17,156 bases of DNA from Eubacteriales bacterium (lineage in GTDB: Bacteria > Bacillota > Clostridia > Acetivibrionales > STF1-152), in NCBI GenBank assembly GCA_028703215.1, contig JAQVNH010000006.1, positions 1-17,156 on the forward strand. The letters are read 5' to 3'. Both the position numbers and the translations under genes were made by a program. Below the pieces are notes generated by a model that saw nothing but the letters and a program-made list of their open reading frames with translations, was not told where the DNA came from and searched no databases. Shown here one piece after another: positions 7,378 to 15,576 of the stretch (position 1 is its first letter; every line of letters begins with the position of its first letter).

Positions 7378-8046
7378 TCACTGTATCCTGCCCGAAGCCG
7401 CGGCGGCGGCGTGAATCTTCAAGACCCCTGCGTTCTTAAGCGCTCTGCAGCACTCATTGATGGTGCTGCCGGTCGTGATTATGTCGTCAATCAAAAGTAC
7501 GGTGCTGTTCTTCAGACAGTCGGAGGTCTTGACGCTGAATGCGTCTTTTACGTTGGCGCTTCTCTCGTCTCTTTCAAGCCCGCTCTGGGCTTCGGTATTT
7601 CTCGTTCTGAGCAGCAATCCTGACATTTCGGGTTTTTTGAGTTTTGCAGCTACTCGTTCGGAGAGCAGAAGCGATTGATTGTATCCTCTTCGGATTTTTC
7701 TTCTCCTGTGAAGAGGCACGCTCATGACATAATTTATTTCATCTGTGTTTATAAGCTCCGAAAGCTTCTCGTGCAGCAGATCCGCGTATGTGCGAAAATA
7801 TGACTGCTTTCCCTGAAATTTGAACCTTGCGAGAGATTCTTTGACCATATCGTCATAAGGGAAAAGTATGGTGACAGTATCAAACCTGTCACTGCCTCGC
7901 ACTTCTCCCCGCCTTCCTATACGGGGAAGCTTCTGGCAGCACTCCCGGCAAATGTCTCTGTCGCGCTTCGGAGAGATTATTTCTCCGCAGAATATGCATT
8001 TTGACGGATAAAATATTCTGATCAGTTCTGAGAGCGAAGCTGCCAC
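7378..8046 (-). CDS. comF: ComF family phosphoribosyltransferase-like protein
   Basis: 222 aa. The N-terminus holds a zinc ribbon with Cys17-x-x-Cys20 and Cys33-x-x-Cys36. The C-terminal half is a type I phosphoribosyltransferase domain with the PRPP loop VLLIDDIITTGSTI (183-196) and the family motif PLHRRRKIRRGYNQS (111-125). ComF proteins work with the ComFA helicase in DNA uptake, and homologues (GntX/YhgH) occur widely outside competent bacteria, so a role in transformation is not assured. No comFA is adjacent here. The GTG start at 8046 overlaps recD2 by 25 bases; the only G-rich run lies directly against the start codon, so translation may depend on coupling to recD2. No good in-frame start exists downstream. 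Confidence 0.9.
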   Translation of the reverse strand: MAASLSELIRIFYPSKCIFCGEIISPKRDRDICRECCQKLPRIGRRGEVRGSDRFDTVTILFPYDDMVKESLARFKFQGKQSYFRTYADLLHEKLSELINTDEINYVMSVPLHRRRKIRRGYNQSLLLSERVAAKLKKPEMSGLLLRTRNTEAQSGLERDERSANVKDAFSVKTSDCLKNSTVLLIDDIITTGSTINECCRALKNAGVLKIHAAAAASGRIQ

Positions 8047-10247
8047 CCCCTGATTATCTTATCCTTCAGACCTGAATAGCGAAGATCCTCCCTGACATTA
8101 TTCACCATTGCCTTGAATACCTCGAAGCTGCCTACCAGAACTACCATTTCCCTTGCCCTTGTAACCGCTGTGTAGATAAGATTCCTTGTGAGCAGCATCG
8201 GATGACCGGGATACATAGGTATTATTACCGCAGGAAATTCGCTTCCCTGACTTTTATGGATCGTAACGGCGTAAGCAGGTTCGATTTCATCGAGCATGCT
8301 GAAATCATACTGCGCGTTCCTGTTGTCATCAAAGCTTACAGATACTCTAAGCTCATCTTCATTTATTTCCGCAAGTGTTCCCATGTCCCCGTTAAAAACG
8401 CCTTCACCCCTGATGATTCCGCTCCCGGTCAGCATTTCCCATCCGAGCGAATAGTCGTTTCTGACTTGCATTACCTTGTCTCCTTCGCGGAAAAGATATC
8501 CGTTGAACATTTTTTCAGTTTTGCCGAAAGAAGGCGGATTCAAAACTTTCCGGATTTCCGCATTAAGGTTGCTGACGCCGACTATCCCTTTTCTTGTCGG
8601 TGTGAGGACCTGTATATCCTTCATCGGCGAATAGCCGTATGTATCAGGAAGACGCTGACAGCAAAGCTCCTTTATCGCCTCAAGAATACTTTCCCCTCCG
8701 GATCTCTTCATAAAGAAGAAATCCCTGTCCTTGTTGCTGATGTCAGGTATCTCGCCTTTATTTATCAAATGAGCGTTCCAGACGATTTTGCTTTCCTCTG
8801 ATTGCCTGAATATCTCAGTCAGCCTGACAGTCGGGACCATTTCACTTGAAATGATGTCCCGGAGCACATTGCCCGGGCCAACAGATGAAAGCTGGTCCGC
8901 ATCTCCGACCATGATCAGTCGGGTGCCTGGTGTGAGCGCTTTAAGCAAACTGTTGAACAGCAGTATATCGACCATGGACATTTCATCGATTATAACAGCA
9001 TCTGCTTCAAGAGGGTTCGTTTCATTTCTCTGGAATATCTGACCCTCTCTGTCTGCGAGAAAACCTGTTTCCAGCAATCTATGTATCGTCCTCGCCTCGA
9101 TGCCCGTTGCCTCGGTCATCCTTTTCGCCGCTCTGCCGGTCGGCGCTGCAAGCTCGACCTTGGAACCGTTATCCATGAATATTCTTATAAGATTTTTGAT
9201 GACAGTTGTTTTACCGGTTCCCGGACCGCCGGTTATTACCAGAACACCGTTTAAGATCGCTTCTCTGACCGCTTTTTCCTGAAGCGAGGCAAGTTTTATG
9301 CCCTCTTCTTTTTCCACTTCGCCCATGACTGCGGCTATCTCATCTGATACAGCCTTGAAATCGGAATTGCACAGTACATGCAATTTTATGCTCGCATTCT
9401 TTTCGGCATTAAAAAAAGAGCTGAGATAGACTCTGGCCGTGTGACCTTCCTTTTCTATATTGACCGATCTTTCAAGCTGCAATGATTCAAGCGCATCATC
9501 GATATTGCTTCCTTCGACTTCAAGAAGTCCGCATGTCGATTCTGTCAGCTTATCCTTCGGCAGATATGTGTGCCCTGCTTCAGCGGCTTTTGACAGCACA
9601 TACTTGATCGCGCTTGAAATCCTGAATTTTGAGTAAGGGTCAAGACCGAGGGACATCGCTATACGGTCTGACGTTTTGAATCCTATCCCGAATATCTCAT
9701 CCGACAGGCGGTACGGATTTCTTTTTATCTGCTCTATAGCACCGCTTCCGAATGCCTTGTATATTCTTGTTGAATATGACGGACCCATTCCGAATTTTTG
9801 AAGGAAGATAACGATATCCATGAGTTCACGCTGCGACTCGAATATCCGTCCGATCTGCTGTGCTTTTTCGGCAGTTATTCCCTTGATCACAGCGAGCTTC
9901 AGAGGGTAAAACTGAATAATTTCAATCGAATCCTCGCCGAATTTTTCGACAATTTTTTTTGCTGTCACAGGCCCGATGCCTTTGATGACTCCGGATGCAA
10001 GATATTTCTCGATTGCGTCCGCAGTTTTGGGCATAACATTTTCATATGCCTCAACTTTAAACTGCTCTCCGTAATCCGGATGACTTGTCCAGGCTCCGGT
10101 CGCGCGGACAAATTCGCCTTCATTGGTAAACGGCATGTATCCGACAAGCGTGACCGTTTCAATTCCATGAGCCATTTCGCAAACCGTATACCCGTTTGCA
10201 TCATTTCGGTATATTATGCTTTCTATCATGCCTTCGATCAGCGCCAT
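8022..10247 (-). CDS. recD2: RecD2-type ATP-dependent DNA helicase (RecD-like, YrrC)
   Basis: 741 aa, the usual length for RecD2 of bacteria lacking RecBCD. The N-terminal OB-like region is followed by helix-hairpin-helix repeats (GIGPVTAKK near 90-98, GIGFKTSDR near 187-195), then a superfamily 1B helicase core: Walker A GGPGTGKTT (340-348), APTGRAAKRM (368-377), Walker B VIIDEMSMVD (418-427), VGDADQLSSVGPG, and the C-terminal VTIHKSQGSEF motif of the second RecA domain. RecD2 is a 5'-3' helicase linked to DNA damage tolerance and mismatch repair. A TTG at 10250 is in frame, but GGAG is six bases before the ATG at 10247, so the ATG is preferred. It lies 38 bases after metK with no terminator between, and overlaps comF by 25 bases. 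Confidence 0.95.
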   Translation of the reverse strand: MALIEGMIESIIYRNDANGYTVCEMAHGIETVTLVGYMPFTNEGEFVRATGAWTSHPDYGEQFKVEAYENVMPKTADAIEKYLASGVIKGIGPVTAKKIVEKFGEDSIEIIQFYPLKLAVIKGITAEKAQQIGRIFESQRELMDIVIFLQKFGMGPSYSTRIYKAFGSGAIEQIKRNPYRLSDEIFGIGFKTSDRIAMSLGLDPYSKFRISSAIKYVLSKAAEAGHTYLPKDKLTESTCGLLEVEGSNIDDALESLQLERSVNIEKEGHTARVYLSSFFNAEKNASIKLHVLCNSDFKAVSDEIAAVMGEVEKEEGIKLASLQEKAVREAILNGVLVITGGPGTGKTTVIKNLIRIFMDNGSKVELAAPTGRAAKRMTEATGIEARTIHRLLETGFLADREGQIFQRNETNPLEADAVIIDEMSMVDILLFNSLLKALTPGTRLIMVGDADQLSSVGPGNVLRDIISSEMVPTVRLTEIFRQSEESKIVWNAHLINKGEIPDISNKDRDFFFMKRSGGESILEAIKELCCQRLPDTYGYSPMKDIQVLTPTRKGIVGVSNLNAEIRKVLNPPSFGKTEKMFNGYLFREGDKVMQVRNDYSLGWEMLTGSGIIRGEGVFNGDMGTLAEINEDELRVSVSFDDNRNAQYDFSMLDEIEPAYAVTIHKSQGSEFPAVIIPMYPGHPMLLTRNLIYTAVTRAREMVVLVGSFEVFKAMVNNVREDLRYSGLKDKIIRGWQLRSQN

Positions 10248-10285
10248 CAATATCTCCGAGTGATAATTTTATTTCACACCCCTTT

Positions 10286-11422
10286 TTACGCCTGCCTTTT
10301 AAGCAATGCCGCCTTGTCTGTTTTCTCCCATGTGAGCTGCAGATCCGGTCTTCCAAAATGACCGTACGCTGCAACCTGTTTGTATACTGGCTTGCGTAAA
10401 TCAAGATCTCTGATTATAGACGCCGGTCTAAAATCAAAATTCGACTCGACAAGCTTTCCGAGTTTTTCATCAGAAATAACACCCGTTCCATATGTGTCGA
10501 TTTGAACGGAAACCGGTTCCGATCTTCCTATTGCATATGATATTTCGATTTCACACTTTTTTGCGAGCCCCGCTGCAACTATATTTTTCGCTGCATACCG
10601 CACGGCGTAAGAAGCTGAACGGTCGACCTTAGTCGGATCTTTCCCCGAGAACGAGCCTCCGCCATGCTTTGCGTAACCTCCGTAAGTGTCAACTATAAGC
10701 TTTCTTCCCGTAAGTCCGGAGTCTCCCTGAGGTCCTCCCGTAACGAATTTACCGGTGCAGTTTATGAGAAACAGGGTGTTTTTATCCATAAGGTGCTCCG
10801 GGATCGATTTTCTGATGACCTCTTCCGTTATATCCTCGCGGAGTTTTTCTATATCGCAATCCGGCGCGTGCTGAGCAGCGACGACGACCGTACTGACCCT
10901 CACAGGCTTGTCGTCTTCATATTCCACAGTTACCTGAGACTTCCCGTCAGGCCTGAGATAATCGAGTATTCCGGTTTTTCTAACAACACTCAGCCTTTTT
11001 GCAACCGAATGGGCAAGCGCGATCGGCATAGGCATTAGTTCGGGTGTCTCATCGCAGGCATATCCGAACATCATCCCCTGGTCTCCCGCGCCTTCCCGAT
11101 CAACCCCGAGCGCGATATCCGCCGATTGCTCGTTTATTGCCGTGAGAACCGAGCATGTATCGCAGTCAAAACCGTATTTTGCCCTGTCATATCCGATTTC
11201 TCTGACCGTCTCCCTGACAATTTTGGGGATGTCCGCATAGCAGTTTGTTGTTATTTCACCCATCACCAGCACCATTCCTGTTGTGACAGCAGTCTCACAA
11301 GCGACTCTTGCGTTCGGGTCCTTGCCTATGATATCGTCAAGAACCGCATCGGAGATCTGGTCGCAAATTTTATCCGGATGACCCTCTGTGACTGATTCTG
11401 AAGTAAATACTCTTTTTGACAT
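10286..11422 (-). CDS. metK: S-adenosylmethionine synthetase
   Basis: 378 aa. MetK joins methionine and ATP to give S-adenosylmethionine, releasing phosphate and pyrophosphate; it acts in the cytoplasm as a tetramer. Diagnostic motifs are GHPDK (14-18, ATP-binding His), the hexapeptide region GAGDQGMMFGY (111-121) and the P-loop-like GGGSFSGKD (254-262), plus the C-terminal YGHFGR. Length is slightly below the common 385-400 but no motif is missing. The ATG at 11422 has AAGGAAGGA six bases upstream. The SAM-I riboswitch directly upstream gives feedback by the product of the enzyme. recD2 follows after 38 bases. Confidence 0.98.
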   Translation of the reverse strand: MSKRVFTSESVTEGHPDKICDQISDAVLDDIIGKDPNARVACETAVTTGMVLVMGEITTNCYADIPKIVRETVREIGYDRAKYGFDCDTCSVLTAINEQSADIALGVDREGAGDQGMMFGYACDETPELMPMPIALAHSVAKRLSVVRKTGILDYLRPDGKSQVTVEYEDDKPVRVSTVVVAAQHAPDCDIEKLREDITEEVIRKSIPEHLMDKNTLFLINCTGKFVTGGPQGDSGLTGRKLIVDTYGGYAKHGGGSFSGKDPTKVDRSASYAVRYAAKNIVAAGLAKKCEIEISYAIGRSEPVSVQIDTYGTGVISDEKLGKLVESNFDFRPASIIRDLDLRKPVYKQVAAYGHFGRPDLQLTWEKTDKAALLKRQA

Positions 11423-11478
11423 TTTTTATCCTTCCTTTCTGCTTTGAAAATTATGAAAAATCATTACCCGTCAAAACA

Positions 11479-11500
11479 AGCCTCTCCGGACGGAGAGGCT
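11479..11500 (-). terminator. Expression-platform terminator of the SAM-I riboswitch
   Basis: A 9-bp GC-rich stem (AGCCTCTCC at 11492-11500 with GGAGAGGCT at 11479-11487, loop GTCC) is followed on the minus strand by TTGTTTTG. It lies between the SAM-I aptamer and metK. Its 5' strand (11493-11498, CCTCTC) can pair with the 3' P1 strand of the aptamer (GATGAGG, 11517-11523) with one bulged base, a plausible antiterminator. Confidence 0.88.
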
Positions 11501-11516
11501 CATAAAAGTGACCCTA

Positions 11517-11613
11517 CCTCATCTTCCAGGAAATCCTGCAGGAGTTGGCACCTGTGCTCACTGCCAGGTTGCCGGGCTTCATCGGGCCTTTCCCTCCACC
11601 TCTCTTGATAAGG
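11517..11613 (-). ncRNA. SAM-I (S-box) riboswitch aptamer controlling metK
   Basis: The minus strand shows the S-box signature in order: CTTATCAAGAGAGGTGGAGG, then GGCCCGATGAAGCCCGGCAA (kink-turn and core), ACCTGGCA...GTGCCAACTCCTGCAGG, then GAAGATGAGG. P1 pairs CCTTATC (11607-11613) with GATGAGG (11517-11523). In this family SAM binding stabilises P1 and favours the terminator, so metK is repressed when SAM is plentiful. The aptamer starts only 37 bases after the ftsH stop (11650). The 227-bp gap between metK and ftsH is filled by this leader. Confidence 0.97.
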
Positions 11614-11619
11614 AACCGC

Positions 11620-11625
11620 ATATTA
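11620..11625 (-). promoter_or_regulatory. Candidate -10 element for the SAM-I/metK leader
   Basis: TAATAT on the minus strand lies seven bases before the first base of the riboswitch P1 stem, where a -10 should be. The hexamer 17 bases further upstream (CTATGT, 11643-11648) is a poor -35, so the promoter is uncertain; read-through from ftsH could also supply this leader. Confidence 0.4.
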
Positions 11626-11649
11626 AATTTTTCTGCCTCTTCACATAGA

Positions 11650-13449
11650 TCAGGCTTTTGCAAAAATTTCTTCGAATTCAGGCCCTTCGATGCGCTCTTT
11701 TTCGAGCAGCGCATTCGCAAGGTTATGCAGCTTATTTATATTTAATTTTATTGTCTCGTGCACTTTTTTATATGCGGATTCAAGGATATATCCTACTTCC
11801 CGGTCTACCTTTGCCGCAATTTCCTCACTGTAATTTTTAACGTGCGAGTAGTCTCTTCCGAGGAATATCTCATCATTTTCATCCCCGATTATAAGATTCC
11901 CGAGATTTTCGCTCATGCCATACTTTGTCACCATATTTCGGGCTACTTTGTTTGCGTTTTTCAGGTCTCCGTATGAACCCGTGCTGATTTCGCCGAGAAC
12001 CAGATCTTCCGCCACTTTTCCGCCAAGCGATACGTATATGGTCTCTAACAGCTGCGATTTGGTCATATATTCCTTGTCCTCATCCGGCCTGAACGATGTA
12101 TATCCTCCTGCAAGACCTGCCGGGATTATCGAGACCCGGTCGACCTTGTCCGTTGTGGATAAAAGCTTTGAGGTAATGGCGTGCCCGGCTTCATGGTATG
12201 CCGTTACTTTTCTGTCTTTTTCGCTCATTACCTTGCTTTTCTTTTCGGGACCGATCATTACCTTGAAAATAGCTTCCTTTATATCTTCCATTTCTATTTC
12301 TTTTTTGCCCTTGCGTGCTGCCAAAAGCGCCGATTCATTGAGCACATTAGCCAGATCGGCTCCGGTAAATCCCGGCGTGATCTTGGCAATGTGGCTGAGA
12401 TCCACTTCCGCCGAAAGCGGCTTGCCCTTTGCGTGAACAACTAAAATCGCTTCACGTCCTTTTATATCGGGATATCCGACTAGTACTCTCCGGTCAAATC
12501 TTCCGGGTCTGAGCAATGCCGGATCGAGTATGTCAGGTCTGTTGGTCGCAGCAAGGATTATCACGCCTTCATTGGCTCCGAAGCCGTCCATTTCAACAAG
12601 AAGCTGATTGAGTGTCTGCTCCCTCTCGTCATGTCCGCCTCCCAGGCCAGCTCCTCTGTGTCTTCCGACCGCATCGATCTCATCGATGAACACGATGCAG
12701 GGAGAATTTTTCTTTGCCTGGTCAAACAGATCCCTGACTCTTGAAGCCCCGACACCTACAAACATTTCAACAAAATCAGAGCCGCTGATGCTGAAAAACG
12801 GCACTCCCGCTTCTCCCGAGACCGCTTTCGCAAGCAAAGTCTTTCCGGTACCCGGAGGCCCCACGAGAAGCACTCCCTTTGGTATTCTTGCGCCGAGTTC
12901 AATGAATTTTTTTGGCTGCTTCAGAAACTCAACGATTTCCTCCAGCTCTTCTTTTTCTTCTTCAGCTCCTGCGACATCTGCGAAAGTCACCTTCTGTTTT
13001 TGATCGGATCCGAGACGGGCCCTGCTTTTTCCAAACGACATGGCCTGCTTGCCTCCGCTTTGTGATTGCTGCATGAAGAATACCCAGAACAGCACTATAA
13101 GAAGAATAAACCCGCCGACAGACAGCAAAGTCGTCCACCACGGAGTGCCCGGCACTTCAACGGTATTGAAAGTAAATTGATTGTTTTCCAGATAAGGCGT
13201 GACCCACTCTATAAAGTATGCCCTGTCAGGCAAGGTCGTTATGTATTGTGTCTCTTCATCGCTTTTATATGTTACAAGAGCATTTTCGCCATCAAGAACG
13301 AGCTCGGAAATATTGTCGGCTTTTATTTCCTCAAGAAGCTTGGCATAATCCATAGTTTTCGGCTTTTCGCTGCCGCTGTTTAAAGCAACGATGAATATTA
13401 TGATGACAAATAAAATTATATAAAATCCAAGTCCTTTGATATGTTTCAA
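11650..13449 (-). CDS. ftsH: ATP-dependent zinc metalloprotease FtsH
   Basis: 599 aa membrane AAA protease that degrades misfolded membrane proteins and regulatory proteins; it works as a hexamer with the active face in the cytoplasm. Two membrane helices (about 7-24 and 106-126) flank a short external domain. The AAA module has Walker A GPPGTGKT (197-204), Walker B VFIDEID (253-259) and the second region of homology with Arg317 and Arg320. The protease domain has HEAGH (419-423) and Asp495 in STGSYGDL as the third zinc ligand; the common form is STGAxNDL, so the Asn is Gly here. The start is TTG at 13449: GGAGGG (13456-13461) lies six bases before it, and there is no in-frame ATG nearby. It follows hpt by 131 bases, the usual tilS-hpt-ftsH order. 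Confidence 0.97.
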   Translation of the reverse strand: MKHIKGLGFYIILFVIIIFIVALNSGSEKPKTMDYAKLLEEIKADNISELVLDGENALVTYKSDEETQYITTLPDRAYFIEWVTPYLENNQFTFNTVEVPGTPWWTTLLSVGGFILLIVLFWVFFMQQSQSGGKQAMSFGKSRARLGSDQKQKVTFADVAGAEEEKEELEEIVEFLKQPKKFIELGARIPKGVLLVGPPGTGKTLLAKAVSGEAGVPFFSISGSDFVEMFVGVGASRVRDLFDQAKKNSPCIVFIDEIDAVGRHRGAGLGGGHDEREQTLNQLLVEMDGFGANEGVIILAATNRPDILDPALLRPGRFDRRVLVGYPDIKGREAILVVHAKGKPLSAEVDLSHIAKITPGFTGADLANVLNESALLAARKGKKEIEMEDIKEAIFKVMIGPEKKSKVMSEKDRKVTAYHEAGHAITSKLLSTTDKVDRVSIIPAGLAGGYTSFRPDEDKEYMTKSQLLETIYVSLGGKVAEDLVLGEISTGSYGDLKNANKVARNMVTKYGMSENLGNLIIGDENDEIFLGRDYSHVKNYSEEIAAKVDREVGYILESAYKKVHETIKLNINKLHNLANALLEKERIEGPEFEEIFAKA

Positions 13450-13455
13450 AAATAT

Positions 13456-13461
13456 CCCTCC
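13456..13461 (-). promoter_or_regulatory. Ribosome binding site that fixes the TTG start of ftsH
   Basis: GGAGGG on the minus strand with a six-base A/T spacer to TTG (13447-13449). It explains translation from a non-AUG codon and argues against any start further inside the gene, since the first membrane helix begins only a few residues later. Confidence 0.8.
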
Positions 13462-13538
13462 CGGACTCTATGCCGCTTTATTTCAAAGCCGGTATGCTCC
13501 AGTCCATTTGCTCGCTTATTCCCGATCGTTTTTGTATC

Positions 13539-13575
13539 AGCATATCATATTAACATATAGTCTTTCAAAAAACAA
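13539..13575 (-). promoter_or_regulatory. Candidate promoter(s) of ftsH in the hpt-ftsH gap
   Basis: Two overlapping sigma-A-like arrangements are visible on the minus strand: TTGTTT (13570-13575) with 17 bases to TAATAT (13547-13552), and TTGAAA (13563-13568) with 18 bases to TATGCT (13539-13544). Either would give ftsH its own transcript with a leader of roughly 80-90 bases. No terminator is evident after hpt, so ftsH is probably also reached by read-through. Confidence 0.45.
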
Positions 13576-13580
13576 ACCTC

Positions 13581-14123
13581 TTATATTTGCTTCATAGTGC
13601 ACAAATCGGGCAAATTCCTGTATTCGCCGGCATAATCGAGTCCGTAGCCTATCACAAAATAATTTGGGATAGATATTCCGTTGTATTCTATAGGAACATC
13701 GACGATCCTTCTCGTCGGTTTGTCAAAGATGGTGCAAACCTTTACGCTCAGGGGTTCACGTGTTGCGAGCAGCTCCTTGAGATGCTGAAGCGTCAGTCCT
13801 GTATCGATCAGATCCTCCACTATCAGGACATGTCTGTCTTTGATGTTGACATCAAGGTCTTTGACTATCTTGACGATACCGGTGCTGTCGGTTCCGCTTC
13901 CATAGCTTGAGACGGAGATCATATCCACTTCAACAGGTATCGTGATCTCTCTCAGCAGGTCCGCCATAAATACGACCGCGCCCTTGAGAACTCCCACAAG
14001 CAAAAGATCCTGGCCCTTGTAATCCTTTGATATCCTTTCTCCGAGTTCCTTGACCTTTTTGCTTATTTCTTCCCTGCTGACAAGTATTTTGTCGATACCG
14101 GACATCAGATCGCCTTTTGTCAT
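13581..14123 (-). CDS. hpt: Hypoxanthine phosphoribosyltransferase
   Basis: 180 aa type I phosphoribosyltransferase that salvages hypoxanthine (and usually guanine) to IMP/GMP with PRPP. Visible motifs: LLVGVLKGAVVFMADL (41-56), the flexible-loop SSYGSGT (72-78), the PRPP loop VLIVEDLIDTGLTL (99-112) and the purine-binding FVIGYGLDYAGEYRNLP near the C-terminus. The ATG at 14123 overlaps the tilS stop in an ATGA. An in-frame ATG at 14105 has AAGG seven bases upstream and gives a length closer to known HPRTs, so the true start may be six codons later. It lies in the tilS-hpt-ftsH arrangement common in Firmicutes, where TilS and HPRT are often made together. Confidence 0.95.
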   Translation of the reverse strand: MTKGDLMSGIDKILVSREEISKKVKELGERISKDYKGQDLLLVGVLKGAVVFMADLLREITIPVEVDMISVSSYGSGTDSTGIVKIVKDLDVNIKDRHVLIVEDLIDTGLTLQHLKELLATREPLSVKVCTIFDKPTRRIVDVPIEYNGISIPNYFVIGYGLDYAGEYRNLPDLCTMKQI

Positions 14124-15571
14124 GACGGCGTTTCCCCTTTCGCCTTTACTTCAACTGCCAATACTTTTTCCGTGCTCTCCTTAACTTTGTGCTTATCGCT
14201 CTTTTCATAGCCTACTATCCAAATTATATCATCATCCGAGGTCAATAACAGTATCCTGTCCCTTTCCGGCCTTGGGATTTTTTTATCGATAAAAATATCC
14301 TTCAATTTCTTCGTGCCGTCAAATCCCGACGGCTTGATCCGGTCTCCGTCTCTCCTGTTCCTTATTGATATTCCCTTTTCAGCCGCATCATAATCAAAAT
14401 ATTGCGTGAGGGAACGCCTGTCTGTCGAAAAATTTCCCGGATTCTTCGTCTTTTCGACAAAGGATGTGCAAATTGAAATGTCGTATCCGGGGACCTTTGT
14501 CTCTCCGGGGATAATGAGCTTAATCCCGGGCAAAGGTTCTTGCTTCGTATCATTCTTCAAACAAAACTCGATATTGCCGTAGGATTTTCTTGCTGTCACT
14601 CCCTGCGGCAGGCATATCGTTGCACCTGTTCTGCCCTCTTTAATAAGCTTCGTTACAGAAGCCACATGCTTTTGCTCGATCCCCTTCAGCGTTCCGGAGA
14701 TCTCAAGAATGCTTTTTCTTATTATTCTTGATGAAACAGCCTCATGCATATCCGAGACTGCTTTCACATCAAGTGTCAGACCGGATTTCGCTCCCTCCAC
14801 AAGCGCAGATTTAAAGGCATCGGCGGCGAACTCTTCAAGAAATTCATTGTCAGTGGCCAGAAGGGATGCCATTCTGTTCAGGGAAGTTACCGGATCGAAA
14901 TCCAGCAGCTCTTTTATATAAGGCAGAAGTTTCAATCTTATCTTGTTTCTGGTATAGCATGTTTCGAGATTGCTGCTGTCGGTCCGTGGCTTCAGGTCTT
15001 CTTTTATGCAATACTCTTCGATCCTTGCTCTCGAAATCCCCAAAAGAGGCCGTATGATGATGCCGTTCCTATACTCCATGCCTTTTAAGCCCTCCGGACC
15101 TGCCCCCCGGAGCAGGTGCATTAAAACTGTTTCCGCCTGATCATTCATATTGTGTGCCACGCATATTGCCTTCGCGCCTGTTCGCCCGGCTATTTTTCCG
15201 AACGTTTCATACCTGATGTCCCTGCCGGCTTCCTCGAGAGAAATTGCATGTTCGGAGGCGTATTTCCTTATGTCGCATTTTACAGTGTGAAAAGGAATAT
15301 CGAACTTGCCGCAAAGCTGTTCGACATATTTCTCGTCGCTGAAGGAATCATCCCCGCGGAGCATATGGTTGACATGTGCCGCTTCTATTTTTATATTGAG
15401 CTCGTTTTTCAGAATATTCAACACATGGAGCATGCACACAGAATCGGGACCGCCTGATACCCCTGCAAGCACAATACAGCCGGCCGGTATCAGATCATAT
15501 TTTTTTATTGCGCTTCTTACATCATCGATAATATTTTTCGCGGCATCGGTTCCGTTTTTTCTTGTTCTCAA
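14120..15571 (-). CDS. tilS: tRNA(Ile)-lysidine synthetase
   Basis: About 483 aa. TilS attaches lysine to C34 of the tRNA-Ile that carries a CAU anticodon, switching its identity from Met to Ile; it is essential in most bacteria. The N-type ATPase domain shows the PP-loop SGGPDS (about 39-44), AHVNHMLRG, VAHNMNDQAETVLM and YTRNKIRLKLLP; TilS-specific substrate and C-terminal domains follow (about 260-480, with NRRDGDRIKP and KKLKDIFIDKKIPR). The start is uncertain. An in-frame ATG at 15622 would overlap dnaB by 46 bases and has no ribosome binding site. A TTG at 15571, five bases after the dnaB stop and nine after AAGGA, gives a more normal N-terminus, so I use it. It overlaps hpt by four bases. 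Confidence 0.93.
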   Translation of the reverse strand: MRTRKNGTDAAKNIIDDVRSAIKKYDLIPAGCIVLAGVSGGPDSVCMLHVLNILKNELNIKIEAAHVNHMLRGDDSFSDEKYVEQLCGKFDIPFHTVKCDIRKYASEHAISLEEAGRDIRYETFGKIAGRTGAKAICVAHNMNDQAETVLMHLLRGAGPEGLKGMEYRNGIIIRPLLGISRARIEEYCIKEDLKPRTDSSNLETCYTRNKIRLKLLPYIKELLDFDPVTSLNRMASLLATDNEFLEEFAADAFKSALVEGAKSGLTLDVKAVSDMHEAVSSRIIRKSILEISGTLKGIEQKHVASVTKLIKEGRTGATICLPQGVTARKSYGNIEFCLKNDTKQEPLPGIKLIIPGETKVPGYDISICTSFVEKTKNPGNFSTDRRSLTQYFDYDAAEKGISIRNRRDGDRIKPSGFDGTKKLKDIFIDKKIPRPERDRILLLTSDDDIIWIVGYEKSDKHKVKESTEKVLAVEVKAKGETPS

Positions 15572-15576
15572 GTTTC

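Noticed and set aside
8202..8801. 199-codon plus-strand reading frame inside recD2
   Set aside because: Antisense shadow of a clearly conserved helicase gene; its translation shows no recognisable family or regular hydrophobic pattern.
11514..11720. Small minus-strand reading frame of 68 codons between metK and ftsH
   Set aside because: It lies across the SAM-I aptamer, whose conserved bases explain the sequence; it has no ribosome binding site and overlaps the ftsH end.
13467..13500. Short inverted repeat GCTTT/AAAGC in the ftsH leader as a terminator or attenuator
   Set aside because: The stem is only five pairs and is not followed by a T run; it is likely to occur by chance in A/T-rich DNA.
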